From positions 1,787,501 to 1,851,500 of the forward strand of contig NZ_CP045318.1 in the NCBI RefSeq assembly GCF_009363255.1: DNA of 64,000 nucleotides, read 5' to 3'. The position numbers and the translations under genes are program-made. The notes beneath the pieces are model-generated. The model searched no databases, was not told where the DNA came from, and saw nothing but the letters and a program-made list of their open reading frames with translations. The stretch is from Roseivivax sp. THAF197b. GTDB taxonomy: Bacteria > Pseudomonadota > Alphaproteobacteria > Rhodobacterales > Rhodobacteraceae. Below, piece by piece: positions 17,403 to 26,454 of this stretch (position 1 is the stretch's first letter; each line of letters starts with the position of its first letter).

Positions 17403-18595
17403 TTGCGGCTGCGAGCCTGTCGGCCACGCTCGGCACCACGGGGTCGGCGCAGGACCGATATCGTTTCGAAGTCACGATCGAGGACCAGTCCTACACGTTG
17501 CAGACCGCACCGGCCGTGCATTACCGCCTCTACGAGACGGAGCCGGGACCGGGTGCCGATCTCGATGCGCATTATGACGCAAAGAACCCCGAAGCCACCG
17601 GCAATCCCAACAGGTTCGTCTATGGCGCGGGCAGGCTCGATCATGTCGGGGACAGCAGCGATACGCGCAGCTATGTCCGGGTCGATATCGGTCAGTTCGA
17701 GAACCTTCTGCCTGCGGATCCCACGCTTCTGGTGGCGCGGCTCACGCCGAATTACCTGGGCGGCCCACCGATCAAGCGCACGGTCGTTCTGAAGACACGC
17801 GCGCAATTCGCAGAGCTTTACCGCCTTGAGGTCAATCAGATCCTGCGCCTGTCGCAACTGGGCGAGGATGATTTCGAACGGGCCTACAAGGCGGCCTTGG
17901 GCGCGATCGACTATTCCCCCGATCTCGACAATTACCTGCTGTTCATAAAGGTCCTGCGGGCCGAGTTGGACAGCGGAAGCGGCAGGCTCACCCATACCCC
18001 CGCCACGCGAGAGGAATTGGCACTTCTGCTGCCGAAATATTCCGAGCTCGATTTCGGCAATCGCTGGCTCATCGACGTGGACCTTCTCGATACGCTTGTA
18101 GGCGCCCGCGATCCCGACCGGTCCTACGGCACAGCGGGTACTGTGCGCGATGCGGCGGTGATGCTGGGCACGAGCATGATCGAGGCGCTGGAGACGGCGG
18201 ATGCGGATCTGGCCAGCTTGCCGATCGTTCGGGTATATCAGCACCTCTCGGCCCTACATGCAGGTGCGGGCGATTGCATCTCCTTGTCAGAAAACGCAGC
18301 CCGCGCGCTGGCCGATGCAGATGAAATCCGCATGGCATGGTCGGCCCAGCGTCGACTGTTTCTCGACTGGGCCACCTGCCTTGAGCAGATGTCGGGCTTC
18401 GGCACAGGGCCCGATATCGACACGATCATCGCGGATGCCGCCGAAAAACCCTTCCTGAAAGCGCAATGGTCCGCCTTCGCGGAGGCCGGTCAGCGCGCCG
18501 GGACGCGGCTCGAATTTGCGACCGCCGCACCGGATGTCCGCATCCGCGACCTCAAAGACATCTCCCTGCGCATTTCAGAAAGGAGCCCGGAATGA
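17384..18595 (+). CDS. Exported protein of unknown function
   Basis: This is a 403-residue protein with a signal peptide (MRLFGIIAAASLSATLG, cleavage near AQDR). The mature part starts with a beta-rich segment (YRFEVTIEDQSYTLQTAPAV) and turns mostly helical after residue 150. Two cysteines (in GAGDCISL and DWATCLEQM) could form a disulfide. I recognise no domain. The start at 17384 gives a clean signal peptide; the longer frame from 17156 does not. It overlaps the upstream Cys-rich frame by 19 bases and the next gene by ATGA. Its periplasmic location and neighbours suggest work together with the solute-binding protein downstream. Confidence 0.75.
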   Translation: MRLFGIIAAASLSATLGTTGSAQDRYRFEVTIEDQSYTLQTAPAVHYRLYETEPGPGADLDAHYDAKNPEATGNPNRFVYGAGRLDHVGDSSDTRSYVRVDIGQFENLLPADPTLLVARLTPNYLGGPPIKRTVVLKTRAQFAELYRLEVNQILRLSQLGEDDFERAYKAALGAIDYSPDLDNYLLFIKVLRAELDSGSGRLTHTPATREELALLLPKYSELDFGNRWLIDVDLLDTLVGARDPDRSYGTAGTVRDAAVMLGTSMIEALETADADLASLPIVRVYQHLSALHAGAGDCISLSENAARALADADEIRMAWSAQRRLFLDWATCLEQMSGFGTGPDIDTIIADAAEKPFLKAQWSAFAEAGQRAGTRLEFATAAPDVRIRDLKDISLRISERSPE

Positions 18596-18885
18596 ACACA
18601 CCGACCCCCGTCACCAAGCCGGAGGTGCGCACGACCCGCGTGGGCCTCGATCAGGCCTCGAAACGCTTTGTCGTGTATTGCGCGGTTTCGGTCTCGTCGA
18701 TCATCGCGCTGGCGGTGATCGGTGTGGTGGCTTTGATGCCGCTCCTGTCCCCGGGATACGAGGTGCCGGAGACGCTGGCCAATTGGGGCGGGCTGATCAT
18801 CGGCTTCTACTTCGGCTCCTTCGTCACGCTGCTCAAGGACTGGTCTCAGGAGAGTGTGGATGTGCATCAAACGCCCGGAAGCTAA
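18592..18885 (+). CDS. Small membrane protein with two transmembrane helices
   Basis: This is a 97-residue protein. A soluble N-terminus of about 30 residues is followed by two hydrophobic helices (about 29-53, VVYCAVSVSSIIALAVIGVV; and about 66-84, GGLIIGFYFGSFVTLLK). It starts with AAAGGAG 6 bases before an ATG that overlaps the preceding stop (ATGA). Its own 3' end overlaps the solute-binding protein gene by 26 bases. No family is recognised. Such a pattern could be an anchor or small subunit, but it is far too small to be a full permease. Confidence 0.75.
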   Translation: MNTPTPVTKPEVRTTRVGLDQASKRFVVYCAVSVSSIIALAVIGVVALMPLLSPGYEVPETLANWGGLIIGFYFGSFVTLLKDWSQESVDVHQTPGS

Positions 18886-19708
18886 CCTGCGGCGCCTGGG
18901 ATCGGTCGCTCTGGGCGTCGCCCTGTTCGTCGGGCTGGTCACCGGCGACGGCGCACAGGCGCAGGACGTCACCCTGCCCTTTGACAGCGAGTATCCACCC
19001 CTGTCGTTTCGTGGTCCCGATGGCGTGGCCGATGGCTTCGACGTGGCCGTGGCGCGCGCCTTGTCCGACAAACTGGGATTGGTGCCGGACTTCATCCCGG
19101 CCGATTTCGTCCGGATCCAAAGCGGTAACTGGCCCGACGACTGGCCCTTTGCGGTGGCCTCCATGTCGATCACCGATCAACGCCGGGAAGTCTTCGATTT
19201 CGTGGGCGCCTATTACTACGATTTCGTGGTGCTGATCGGGGCGGAGACCGGTGGCGACCCCCTGCCCCAGCCCGGCCCGGGTGACCGGATCGGCGTCTGT
19301 TCGGGCTGTGTCTACCGCGCCTTTCTGGAGGGCAACTTCATGATCGGCGATGGCGAGATGGGATCGCCGCGCTATCCCGATGCCGAGATCGTGGATTTCG
19401 CGACCGATACCGACATGCTGCGCCAGCTCGTGGCCGCGGATGGCAGCATCACGCATGGTGTGACCAGCGCCCGCTTCGCCGAGTATTTTCGGGATCTCGG
19501 CTTCGCGATCACCGTCTCATCCGAAACCGTCTTCGTCACACCGACCTATATCGCGGTGCCGAAGAACAGCTCCGTGGCACAGCAGGACGTCGCCTCGGCC
19601 TATGATGCGCTGAAGGCGGAAGGCATTCTGTCGGAGCTGTCGGTCGAGCATCTGGGCCGGGATTACACCGACCCCGAGATGTTCAACGAAGACGGGCCCA
19701 CCGAATGA
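18860..19708 (+). CDS. Periplasmic solute-binding protein, family 3 (amino-acid type), with CxxC
   Basis: This is a 282-residue protein with a signal peptide ending GDGAQAQD and the family-3 binding fold: YPPLSFRGPDGVADGFDVAV, SMSITDQRREVFDFVGAYYY, and a C-terminal lobe. At the second crossover, where relatives usually read IGVQ-x-G-[ST], this protein reads IGVCSGCVY, so a CxxC replaces the usual ligand-contact turn. AGGAG lies 7 bases before ATG 18860, inside the preceding gene. No ABC permease or ATPase gene adjoins it, so it may be a receptor rather than a transport subunit, or it may use a distant transporter. Confidence 0.85.
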   Translation: MCIKRPEANLRRLGSVALGVALFVGLVTGDGAQAQDVTLPFDSEYPPLSFRGPDGVADGFDVAVARALSDKLGLVPDFIPADFVRIQSGNWPDDWPFAVASMSITDQRREVFDFVGAYYYDFVVLIGAETGGDPLPQPGPGDRIGVCSGCVYRAFLEGNFMIGDGEMGSPRYPDAEIVDFATDTDMLRQLVAADGSITHGVTSARFAEYFRDLGFAITVSSETVFVTPTYIAVPKNSSVAQQDVASAYDALKAEGILSELSVEHLGRDYTDPEMFNEDGPTE

Positions 19709-19726
19709 AGGGCAAGGTTGGGCAGG

Positions 19727-21028
19727 TTACAGAAAGACCCGCTCGACGAACCAATAGGTGCCCACCAGCGCAATCCCTGCCGAGGCAGGAATGGCGACAA
19801 AGGTGCGGTAGGCATCCAGCTTGTCGACATTGGTCGCCGCCAGCAGGCACAGCAACGAGAGCGCCGCGAGCGGGATCAGGAAGACCGGCGCCGACGCCTC
19901 GAAGCCCGACAGAAGACCGCTGCTCGACAAAAGCACGGTCAATATGATGAAGATCACCGCCATCACGCCGTAGAAGACCTGGCCCGTGCGCTCCGAATAA
20001 TCGAGCGCGTCGACCCGCAGGGCCACGAAGACCAGCGCGAAGACGATGCCGATCACGGTCAATTGTCCCAGCTCCACGCCGATATTGAACCCGATCAGCG
20101 CCGGGATGAACTGGCCCGCGGGCAGGCCGAACTCCCCCAGTACCGAGGCAAATCCGAGCCCGTGCAGGAGGCCAAAGGCGAAAACCACCAGCGGCCGCCA
20201 TTTCGACCACCCCTTCGAGACGATGTTCTCGACCGCGACGAAGACGATCGAGGCCGCGATGATAGGCTCCACGATAAAGCCCGGCACGTTCACATAGCCG
20301 AGCGCGCCAAGGGCCAGCGTCACCGTATGGGCCAGCGTGAAGGCCGAGACCTGCCAGAGAAGCGGGCCGAGCCGCGCCGACAGGAAGAAGAGCCCCAGCA
20401 CGAACAAGATGTGATCTAGGCCCATGGGCAGGATGTGTTCGAACCCGACCGGGATGTAGCTCAGGAACGCTTGCAGCCCGGTCTCGGCGCCGCCCCCGCT
20501 GATGTCGATGGGACCCGAGGGTGTGCCGCCTTCGAGGAACCCGGTGAAGGGTTCCGCGACGCCCTGCTGGCGCAGGACCAGCGTGCCCCATTCGGCAGGC
20601 CAGGTCACGGTGATGCTGTCGGCGCCTGCGGGCAGCCGGCCCTCGAACCCGAGCACCGTGTCGCGGGGAATCTCGACATTGCCGACGGGGCCGGGGCTGA
20701 TCTCCGTCATAGTGAGCGGCACCGCCTCCGTGCCCGCGTCGATCTCGATCCGATCGGTCAGCGTGCCGCGCATCTCGGACAGGCGCGCGCCCAGCTCTTC
20801 AGGGGACAGCGCGCGCAGGGCGTCGATCTCGTCCGACAATTCCAGCGCGTTGGTATCCTCCACCCCTTCAAGATCCGCACCGGCCACGATCGCCTCGGCA
20901 TTCAGCGTGACCGACAGGCGCAGCATGTCGCCATCGGTGGTCATATCGGCGATGGTCGGCCGGACCTCATGCGCCGTGGCAAGGCCGGCCAGCGTACAGA
21001 AGAGGGCAATGAGGACGGAGCGGACCAT
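19727..21028 (-). CDS. HupE/UreJ-family membrane protein
   Basis: This is a 433-residue protein. A signal peptide (about 1-19, ending TAHE) leads a periplasmic domain of about 160 residues. About seven membrane helices follow, with the HupE/UreJ_2 motifs GLDHILFVLGL, FTLAHTVTLALG and FGLLHGLGFA, whose histidines may coordinate metal. Relatives are proposed nickel or cobalt permease accessories, but no urease or hydrogenase genes are near, so the substrate is open. It converges on the solute-binding protein gene with 18 bases between stops. Confidence 0.85.
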   Translation of the reverse strand: MVRSVLIALFCTLAGLATAHEVRPTIADMTTDGDMLRLSVTLNAEAIVAGADLEGVEDTNALELSDEIDALRALSPEELGARLSEMRGTLTDRIEIDAGTEAVPLTMTEISPGPVGNVEIPRDTVLGFEGRLPAGADSITVTWPAEWGTLVLRQQGVAEPFTGFLEGGTPSGPIDISGGGAETGLQAFLSYIPVGFEHILPMGLDHILFVLGLFFLSARLGPLLWQVSAFTLAHTVTLALGALGYVNVPGFIVEPIIAASIVFVAVENIVSKGWSKWRPLVVFAFGLLHGLGFASVLGEFGLPAGQFIPALIGFNIGVELGQLTVIGIVFALVFVALRVDALDYSERTGQVFYGVMAVIFIILTVLLSSSGLLSGFEASAPVFLIPLAALSLLCLLAATNVDKLDAYRTFVAIPASAGIALVGTYWFVERVFL

Positions 21029-21176
21029 GCGGGACGACTTTCGTGAACTGGAAGATGCCCCGAACCAAGTGGCGCAAAGCGCGCGATGTCAAGGCGCGGG
21101 CCTCATGACGCGAGGGGAATTAGCCGACCGCCGCCAATGACTTGCGGCGATCCGCGCACTCGGTCAGAACGGAGAT

Positions 21177-22070
21177 ATGACGCGCACACCTGACATCCTC
21201 TGCATCGGCTCCGTCCTGTGGGACATGATCGGACGCGCGCCGTCCCATATGGAAAAGGGTGCGGATGTGCCGGGCCGGATCATCCGCCTGCCGGGCGGCG
21301 TGGCGCTGAACATCGCGATGACGCTCGCACGATTCGGCATGCGTCCCGCCCTTCTGAGCGCGGTGGGGCGCGACGCAGAAGGGGACGAGCTGCTGCACCA
21401 ATGCGCGGGCCTCGGGCTCGAGACGGCGTATGTCTACCGCTCCGACGACCTGCCGACGGACCGCTACATGGCGGTCGAGGGCGCGAACGGGCTGATCGCG
21501 GCGATTGCCGATGCGCATTCGCTGGAAGCGGCAGGGGCCAAAATCCTGGCCCCCCTGGGCGACGGCGCGTTCGGCACGGCAGAGGCGCCCTATCCGGGTC
21601 CCGTGGCCATCGACGGCAACCTGACCGCGCAGCTCCTCGAGGAAATCGCCCATGATCCGCGCCTCTCCCGCGCGGATCTGCGCATCGCGCCTGCCTCGCC
21701 CGGCAAGGCCGAACGTCTGATGCCCTTCCTGCGCGCAGCCCGCGGCACGCTTTACGTCAATCTCGAAGAAGCGGGCATCCTGTGCCACCAGAGCTTCGCA
21801 ACCGCCGCCGAGGCCGCCACGGCGCTTGTTGAACGGGGCGCGGCACGCGCGCTCGTGACCGATGGTGGACAACCCGCTGCCGATGCCAGCACCGATGGCG
21901 TTCTGACCGCAACGCCAAGGCAAGTCCTCGTCACCCGCGTCACCGGGGCGGGCGACACGTTCATGGCCGCCCATATCGCCAGCGAGGCCCGCGGAGCCGA
22001 GCGCGCGACCGCCCTCGCCCGCGCCCTCGACGCAGCCGCCCAATACGTATCCGGAGAGACCCCCTCATGA
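21177..22070 (+). CDS. psuK: Pseudouridine kinase, PfkB family
   Basis: This 297-residue ribokinase-fold enzyme phosphorylates pseudouridine at the 5' position. The N-terminal motif is ILCIGSVLWDMIGRAP, with a Gly-rich PGGVALNIAMTL, and the PfkB signature with the catalytic Asp is VTGAGDTFMAAH. The assignment to pseudouridine rests on the directly coupled psuG downstream (ATGA overlap), the usual pairing. GGAG lies just 2 bases before the ATG. Confidence 0.9.
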   Translation: MTRTPDILCIGSVLWDMIGRAPSHMEKGADVPGRIIRLPGGVALNIAMTLARFGMRPALLSAVGRDAEGDELLHQCAGLGLETAYVYRSDDLPTDRYMAVEGANGLIAAIADAHSLEAAGAKILAPLGDGAFGTAEAPYPGPVAIDGNLTAQLLEEIAHDPRLSRADLRIAPASPGKAERLMPFLRAARGTLYVNLEEAGILCHQSFATAAEAATALVERGAARALVTDGGQPAADASTDGVLTATPRQVLVTRVTGAGDTFMAAHIASEARGAERATALARALDAAAQYVSGETPS

Positions 22071-22981
22071 GCCTGATCCACCTCTCGCCCGATGTTGCCG
22101 CCGCCCTGGAGGCAAAACAGCCCGTCGTGGCGCTGGAATCGACGATCATCACGCATGGCCTGCCCAAGCCGCAGAACCTCGATGTGGCCCGCCAGATCGA
22201 GGATGTGGTGCGCGATGCGGGCGCGGTGCCCGCCACGGTCGCCGTGCTGGATGGCACGCTTTGCGTGGGGCTTGATGCGGCACAGCTCGAACAGCTCGCC
22301 GAGGCAGAGCGGGTCGCCAAGCTCAGCCGCGCGGATCTGGCCGTCTGCATGGCCGAGGGGCGCACCGGCGCCACCACCGTGGCCGCCACGATGATCGCCG
22401 CGCGTCTTGCGGGCATTTCGGTCTTTGCCACGGGCGGGATCGGCGGCGTGCATCGCGGCGCGGAGCAGAGCTTCGATGTCTCTGCCGACCTGCAGGAGCT
22501 GGCGCAGACGCCGATCACGGTCGTGGCCGCCGGGGCCAAGGCCATCCTCGATCTGCCGAAGACCCTTGAGGTGCTGGAGACGTTGGGCGTGCCGGTCATC
22601 GCCTATGGTCAGGACGCCCTGCCCGCCTTCTGGTCCCGCTCCGCCGGGCTGCGCGCGCCGCTGCGCATGGACAGCGCGCGCGCCATTGCAGAGGCGCACA
22701 CGATGCGCGGCAGGCTGGGGCTCGCCGGGGGGCAGCTTGTGGCCAACCCCATCCCGGAGGCCGCGGAGATCCCGCGTTCCGAGATGACGCCGATGATTGC
22801 GCGCGCGATGAAGGACGTCGAGGCCCATGGCATCCACGGCAAGGATGTGACGCCCTACCTCTTGCAGCGCATCTTCGAGCTGTCCGAAGGCCGGTCGCTC
22901 GATGCCAATGTGGCGCTGGTCCTGAACAATGCGGCGCTGGGCGCGCAGATTGCCCGCGAAATGGTCAGCATTTCATCCTGA
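22067..22981 (+). CDS. psuG: Pseudouridine-5'-phosphate glycosidase
   Basis: This 304-residue enzyme splits pseudouridine 5'-phosphate into uracil and ribose 5-phosphate. Conserved pieces are VALESTIITHGLPKPQN with the catalytic Glu, the metal-site region FATGGIGGVHRGAE, and GAKAILDLPKTLEVLE with the Schiff-base Lys. The C-terminal LVLNNAALGAQIA is also typical. It is translationally coupled to psuK, giving a two-gene salvage and catabolism unit. Confidence 0.95.
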   Translation: MSLIHLSPDVAAALEAKQPVVALESTIITHGLPKPQNLDVARQIEDVVRDAGAVPATVAVLDGTLCVGLDAAQLEQLAEAERVAKLSRADLAVCMAEGRTGATTVAATMIAARLAGISVFATGGIGGVHRGAEQSFDVSADLQELAQTPITVVAAGAKAILDLPKTLEVLETLGVPVIAYGQDALPAFWSRSAGLRAPLRMDSARAIAEAHTMRGRLGLAGGQLVANPIPEAAEIPRSEMTPMIARAMKDVEAHGIHGKDVTPYLLQRIFELSEGRSLDANVALVLNNAALGAQIAREMVSISS

Positions 22982-23074
22982 GCGCCGCCGGAGATCGGTC
23001 CTTTTTCAACGGACCATTGTAGTTTCGCGCGTCGCGGCATAGCTCTGTGATGTAACGAGAGCCAAGCCGCGACC

Positions 23075-23776
23075 ATGACCGAACCTTTCGATCCCACACC
23101 GCCCCGGCCGAGCCTGCTGTCGCGTTTGCGCGCGTCCTTTCTGACGGGCCTTGTCGTGATCCTGCCGGTGGGTCTGACGATCTGGCTTGTCTGGACCGTA
23201 ATCGGCTGGATCGACGCCTTCGTGCTGCCGCTCGTGCCCGCGCGCTTCAATCCCGAGGAATATATCGGCATCAACCTGCGCGGCGTGGGCGTGATCTTCC
23301 TGTTGCTGTTCACACTGCTGGTGGGCTGGGTCGCCAAGGGGCTGATCGGTCGCTCGCTCATCCGCTGGGGCGAGACGCTAGTGCTGCGCATGCCCATCGT
23401 GCGCTCGGTCTATTCCGGTGTGAAACAGATCGCGGAGACGGTCTTCGTGCAATCCGACCGCAGCTTCGAGAAGGCTTGCCTCATCGAATATCCCCGCAAG
23501 GGACTTTGGGCGATCGGCTTCATCTCGACGGAGACGCGCGGCGAGGTTGCGAAAAAGGCGGTCACGTCGAACGGCCTCGTGTCGATCTTCATCCCGACCA
23601 CGCCGAACCCGACCTCGGGCTTCCTTCTCTTCTGTCCGGTCGAAGACGTGATCGAGTTGGACATGTCGCTTGAGGAAGCGGCCAAACTCGTAATCTCGGC
23701 CGGGCTCGTTTATCCGAACGAGAAAGATCCCAGCGGCCCGCCCCTGGTCGCCAACCAGGTGCGCGCTGCGGAATAA
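23075..23776 (+). CDS. DUF502 membrane protein
   Basis: This 233-residue protein has two membrane helices (about 22-46 and 68-88). The DUF502 signature follows: RMPIVRSVYSGVKQIAETVF, then PRKGLWAIGFISTE and FIPTTPNPTSGFLLF, and VEDVIELDMSLEEAAKLVIS. Function is unknown in general. It stands alone about 90 bases after psuG, with a weak ribosome site. Confidence 0.9.
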   Translation: MTEPFDPTPPRPSLLSRLRASFLTGLVVILPVGLTIWLVWTVIGWIDAFVLPLVPARFNPEEYIGINLRGVGVIFLLLFTLLVGWVAKGLIGRSLIRWGETLVLRMPIVRSVYSGVKQIAETVFVQSDRSFEKACLIEYPRKGLWAIGFISTETRGEVAKKAVTSNGLVSIFIPTTPNPTSGFLLFCPVEDVIELDMSLEEAAKLVISAGLVYPNEKDPSGPPLVANQVRAAE

Positions 23777-23924
23777 TCCTCCACACGCTACCCACCGCAA
23801 GGTTTGCGCCGAATGGCGCCGCGCTGGCCGAAACGGTTCCGCCGCACGTCTTCTCGTGGCTTAAGTATCGGAAGCGTCGCCAGGCTGCGGTAGCTATTCC
23901 CGTCTACCGACGACGCGGTCCGGA

Positions 23925-24956
23925 TCAGTTGAACATCGCGACGAGGTCGGCAGATTGCCGTTCGTTTAGATCGCTCTTGTGATCGCCTAAAAACGCATCC
24001 GCCCGCGCGCGCCCCGCCGCCTTCAGCTGTGAGATCAGCGCCGGGATAGGGATCAGCTTGGTCGCGACGGACAGTTCCGTCATGAAATCGTCGTCGGCGA
24101 TCATGTGCACCAGCACGCGCTTCATCGTGCCGGGTTTCACCGCACCATCGCGCAGAAGCCGCTGGACGAATTCAATCGCGCGCAATTCCTTCAAGAGCGC
24201 CGAGTTGAAGCTGATCTCGTTGATCCGGTTCTGAATCTCGTTGGCCGATCTCGGCACCTCGTCGCGGATCAACGGATTGATATTCACGATCACGACGTCG
24301 TCGGGCAGATCCTTGTCGTAGAGCGGGAAGAGCGCCGGGTTGCCGGAATAGCCGCCATCCCAGCAGGCCTCACGGCGGCCCGAATAGGGGCATGTCACCT
24401 CGACAGCCTGAAAGAGCGTGGGCAGGCAGGCGGAGGCCAGGATCGCTTCTGTATCGACTTTCTCGCCCGAGAAGATGCGCACCTTGCCGTCGCGCACGCT
24501 CGTCGCGCCGACGAAAAGGCGCGGGCCGTCATCGGCGCAGACGGATCCGAAATCGAACTCCTCCACGATGGGGATCAGCGGATTGCGGTAAAGCGGCCCC
24601 CAGGCATAGGGCGACATGACGCGGCTTGCCGTGTCGCTGAAGGCGTAGGCGGGCGAGAATTCCAGCGCGCGCGCGGTCACACCGGGATGCGGCAGCCAGG
24701 CATTCATCCATTCCGGCAGACCGATATCCCGGACCTGCGCGATCTCGTGCCAGAGCCAGTCGAGCGCTTCGCGCGCGCCCTCGCGGCCGTTCTTGTGCCA
24801 GCCCGATTTGAACGCCGCACCGTTGAGCGCGCCGGCCGAGGTGCCCGAGATGGCGGCGATCTCGATATCGGGCTCGTCCAGAAGACGGTCCAGCACGCCC
24901 CAGGTATAGGCACCATGCGCGCCGCCGCCCTGCAGGGCCAGGTTGATGCGTTTCAT
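23925..24956 (-). CDS. Patatin-like phospholipase
   Basis: This is a 343-residue lipid acyl hydrolase. The oxyanion loop is GGGAHG (10-15), the nucleophile is Ser40 in GTSAG, and the dyad Asp lies in CWDGGYSGNP. The intracellular form lacks a signal peptide. AAGGAGACCCG lies just before ATG 24956. It follows phoB on the same strand after 64 bases, so read-through from the pho operon is possible. The lipid substrate is unknown. Confidence 0.9.
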   Translation of the reverse strand: MKRINLALQGGGAHGAYTWGVLDRLLDEPDIEIAAISGTSAGALNGAAFKSGWHKNGREGAREALDWLWHEIAQVRDIGLPEWMNAWLPHPGVTARALEFSPAYAFSDTASRVMSPYAWGPLYRNPLIPIVEEFDFGSVCADDGPRLFVGATSVRDGKVRIFSGEKVDTEAILASACLPTLFQAVEVTCPYSGRREACWDGGYSGNPALFPLYDKDLPDDVVIVNINPLIRDEVPRSANEIQNRINEISFNSALLKELRAIEFVQRLLRDGAVKPGTMKRVLVHMIADDDFMTELSVATKLIPIPALISQLKAAGRARADAFLGDHKSDLNERQSADLVAMFN

Positions 24957-25020
24957 ATCGGGTCTCCTTCGCCGCCGCTTGAAGGTGCAGACCTAATGCT
25001 GCAATGCGGCGATGCAATGA

Positions 25021-25710
25021 CTAACCCAATGCGTAGCCCGCGCCGCGGACCGTGCGTAGCACATCGGTCCCACCATGTTGCGCGAGCGCCTTGCGCAGAC
25101 GCCCCACATGCACGTCGACGGTGCGGGTGTCGACATAGACATCCCGGCCCCAAACCCGATCCAGAAGCTGATCCCGGCTCCAGACTCGGCCCGGCTTCTC
25201 CATGAAGGTCGACAGGAGACGAAACTCGGTCGGGCCAAGCTTCAGCGGCTGGCCTGCGCGGGTCACGCGATGGGTCTCGGCATCGAGGCGGATATCGTCG
25301 AATTGCAGCGCCTGCCCCGCCGCCGAGGGACGCGTCCGGCGCAATTGCGCCCGCACACGGGCCATCAGCTCGATCACGGAATAAGGCTTCACGACGTAAT
25401 CATCCGCACCCGTCTCAAGCCCGCGGACGCGGTCCACTTCCTCGGCCCGCGCCGACAGCATGATGACGGGAACGTCGCGCGTCTCTGGCCGGATCTTGAT
25501 CTGCCTGCAGACCTCGATGCCCGACAGTTTGGGCAGCATCCAGTCGAGGATCACGAGGTCGGGCCGGTCTTCCTCGAAAAGCATGACGGCTTCCTCGCCG
25601 TCGCCCGCGCGAGAGACGTCGAAGCCCTCGGCCTCCAGGTTATAGGCGAGGACCTCGCGCTGTGCGGCCTCGTCCTCGACCAACAGAACGGTGGGTTTGC
25701 CGCCGGACAT
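25021..25710 (-). CDS. phoB: Phosphate regulon response regulator PhoB
   Basis: This 229-residue OmpR-class regulator has a receiver domain with acidic Glu12/Asp13, phospho-acceptor Asp56 (VILDWMLP) and Lys in YVVKPYS. The winged-helix domain ends with DVYVDTRTVDVHVGRLRKAL and RTVRGAGYALG, typical of PhoB. It binds Pho boxes under phosphate starvation. It is the last gene of pstSCAB-phoU-phoB; phoR lies separately at 32803-33819. Confidence 0.95.
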   Translation of the reverse strand: MSGGKPTVLLVEDEAAQREVLAYNLEAEGFDVSRAGDGEEAVMLFEEDRPDLVILDWMLPKLSGIEVCRQIKIRPETRDVPVIMLSARAEEVDRVRGLETGADDYVVKPYSVIELMARVRAQLRRTRPSAAGQALQFDDIRLDAETHRVTRAGQPLKLGPTEFRLLSTFMEKPGRVWSRDQLLDRVWGRDVYVDTRTVDVHVGRLRKALAQHGGTDVLRTVRGAGYALG

Positions 25711-25716
25711 GCCTGA

Positions 25717-26451
25717 TTATCCCTGATCCACGTCCAGCGAATACGCCGGATCGAAAGAGGTCCGGTCCGCCTTTTCGCGCGGGGTGTCGGGGTGTTCGCC
25801 GGAGACGACGAAGACCACCTGCTCCGCGATGGAGGTGATGTGATCCCCCATGCGTTCGATGTTCTTGGCGATGAAATGCAGATGCATGCAGGCGGTGATC
25901 GAGCGGGGATCTTCCAGCATGAAGGTCAGAAGCTCCCGGAAGAGCGTGTTGTACATCTGGTCGATCTCGCCGTCGCGGTCGATCACGTCGCGCGCCAGGT
26001 CCGCATCGCGCTGGATATAGGCGTCGAGCGCGTCCTTGAGCATGCGCTCCACATCCCGCGCCATGCGGCGCAGCGACTTGGCCGAACCGTTGACCGGCGG
26101 GAATTGCGCCAGAACGGAGGTGCGCTTGGCCATGTTCTTCGACAAATCGCCGATCCGCTCAAGGTTCGCGGACATCCGCATGACCGACAGGACGACGCGC
26201 AGATCGGAGGCCTGCGGCGCGCGCAGGGCGATGACGCGCGCGGCCTCGTCGTTGAGGCTGTCTTCCAGCGCGTCGATGGCCTTGTCGCCCGCGCGGACCT
26301 GTTCTGCCAGTTCCTCGTCCCGGGTCTCGAGGCTCCGGGCGGAATCGCGGATCGCCGTCTCGACGAGGCCACCCATCTTCATGATCTTGGCCTGGATGCC
26401 TTCGAGATCGCGGTCGAAGGCCGAGTGGATGTGCCGGTTCATATCGCTCAT
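25717..26451 (-). CDS. phoU: Phosphate transport system regulator PhoU
   Basis: This 244-residue helical protein is built of two PhoU repeats, each with the metal-binding motif: NLERIGDLSKNMAKR and NIERMGDHITSIAEQ. It links the Pst transporter to PhoR, keeping the Pho response off when phosphate is ample. It starts 3 bases after the pstB stop and ends 6 bases before phoB. Confidence 0.95.
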   Translation of the reverse strand: MSDMNRHIHSAFDRDLEGIQAKIMKMGGLVETAIRDSARSLETRDEELAEQVRAGDKAIDALEDSLNDEAARVIALRAPQASDLRVVLSVMRMSANLERIGDLSKNMAKRTSVLAQFPPVNGSAKSLRRMARDVERMLKDALDAYIQRDADLARDVIDRDGEIDQMYNTLFRELLTFMLEDPRSITACMHLHFIAKNIERMGDHITSIAEQVVFVVSGEHPDTPREKADRTSFDPAYSLDVDQG

Positions 26452-26454
26452 GGT

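Noticed and set aside
18466..18591. In-frame upstream extension of the small two-helix membrane protein.
   Set aside because: The extension is out of frame with the strong AAAGGAG site's spacing and lies entirely inside the preceding gene; ATG 18592 fits better.
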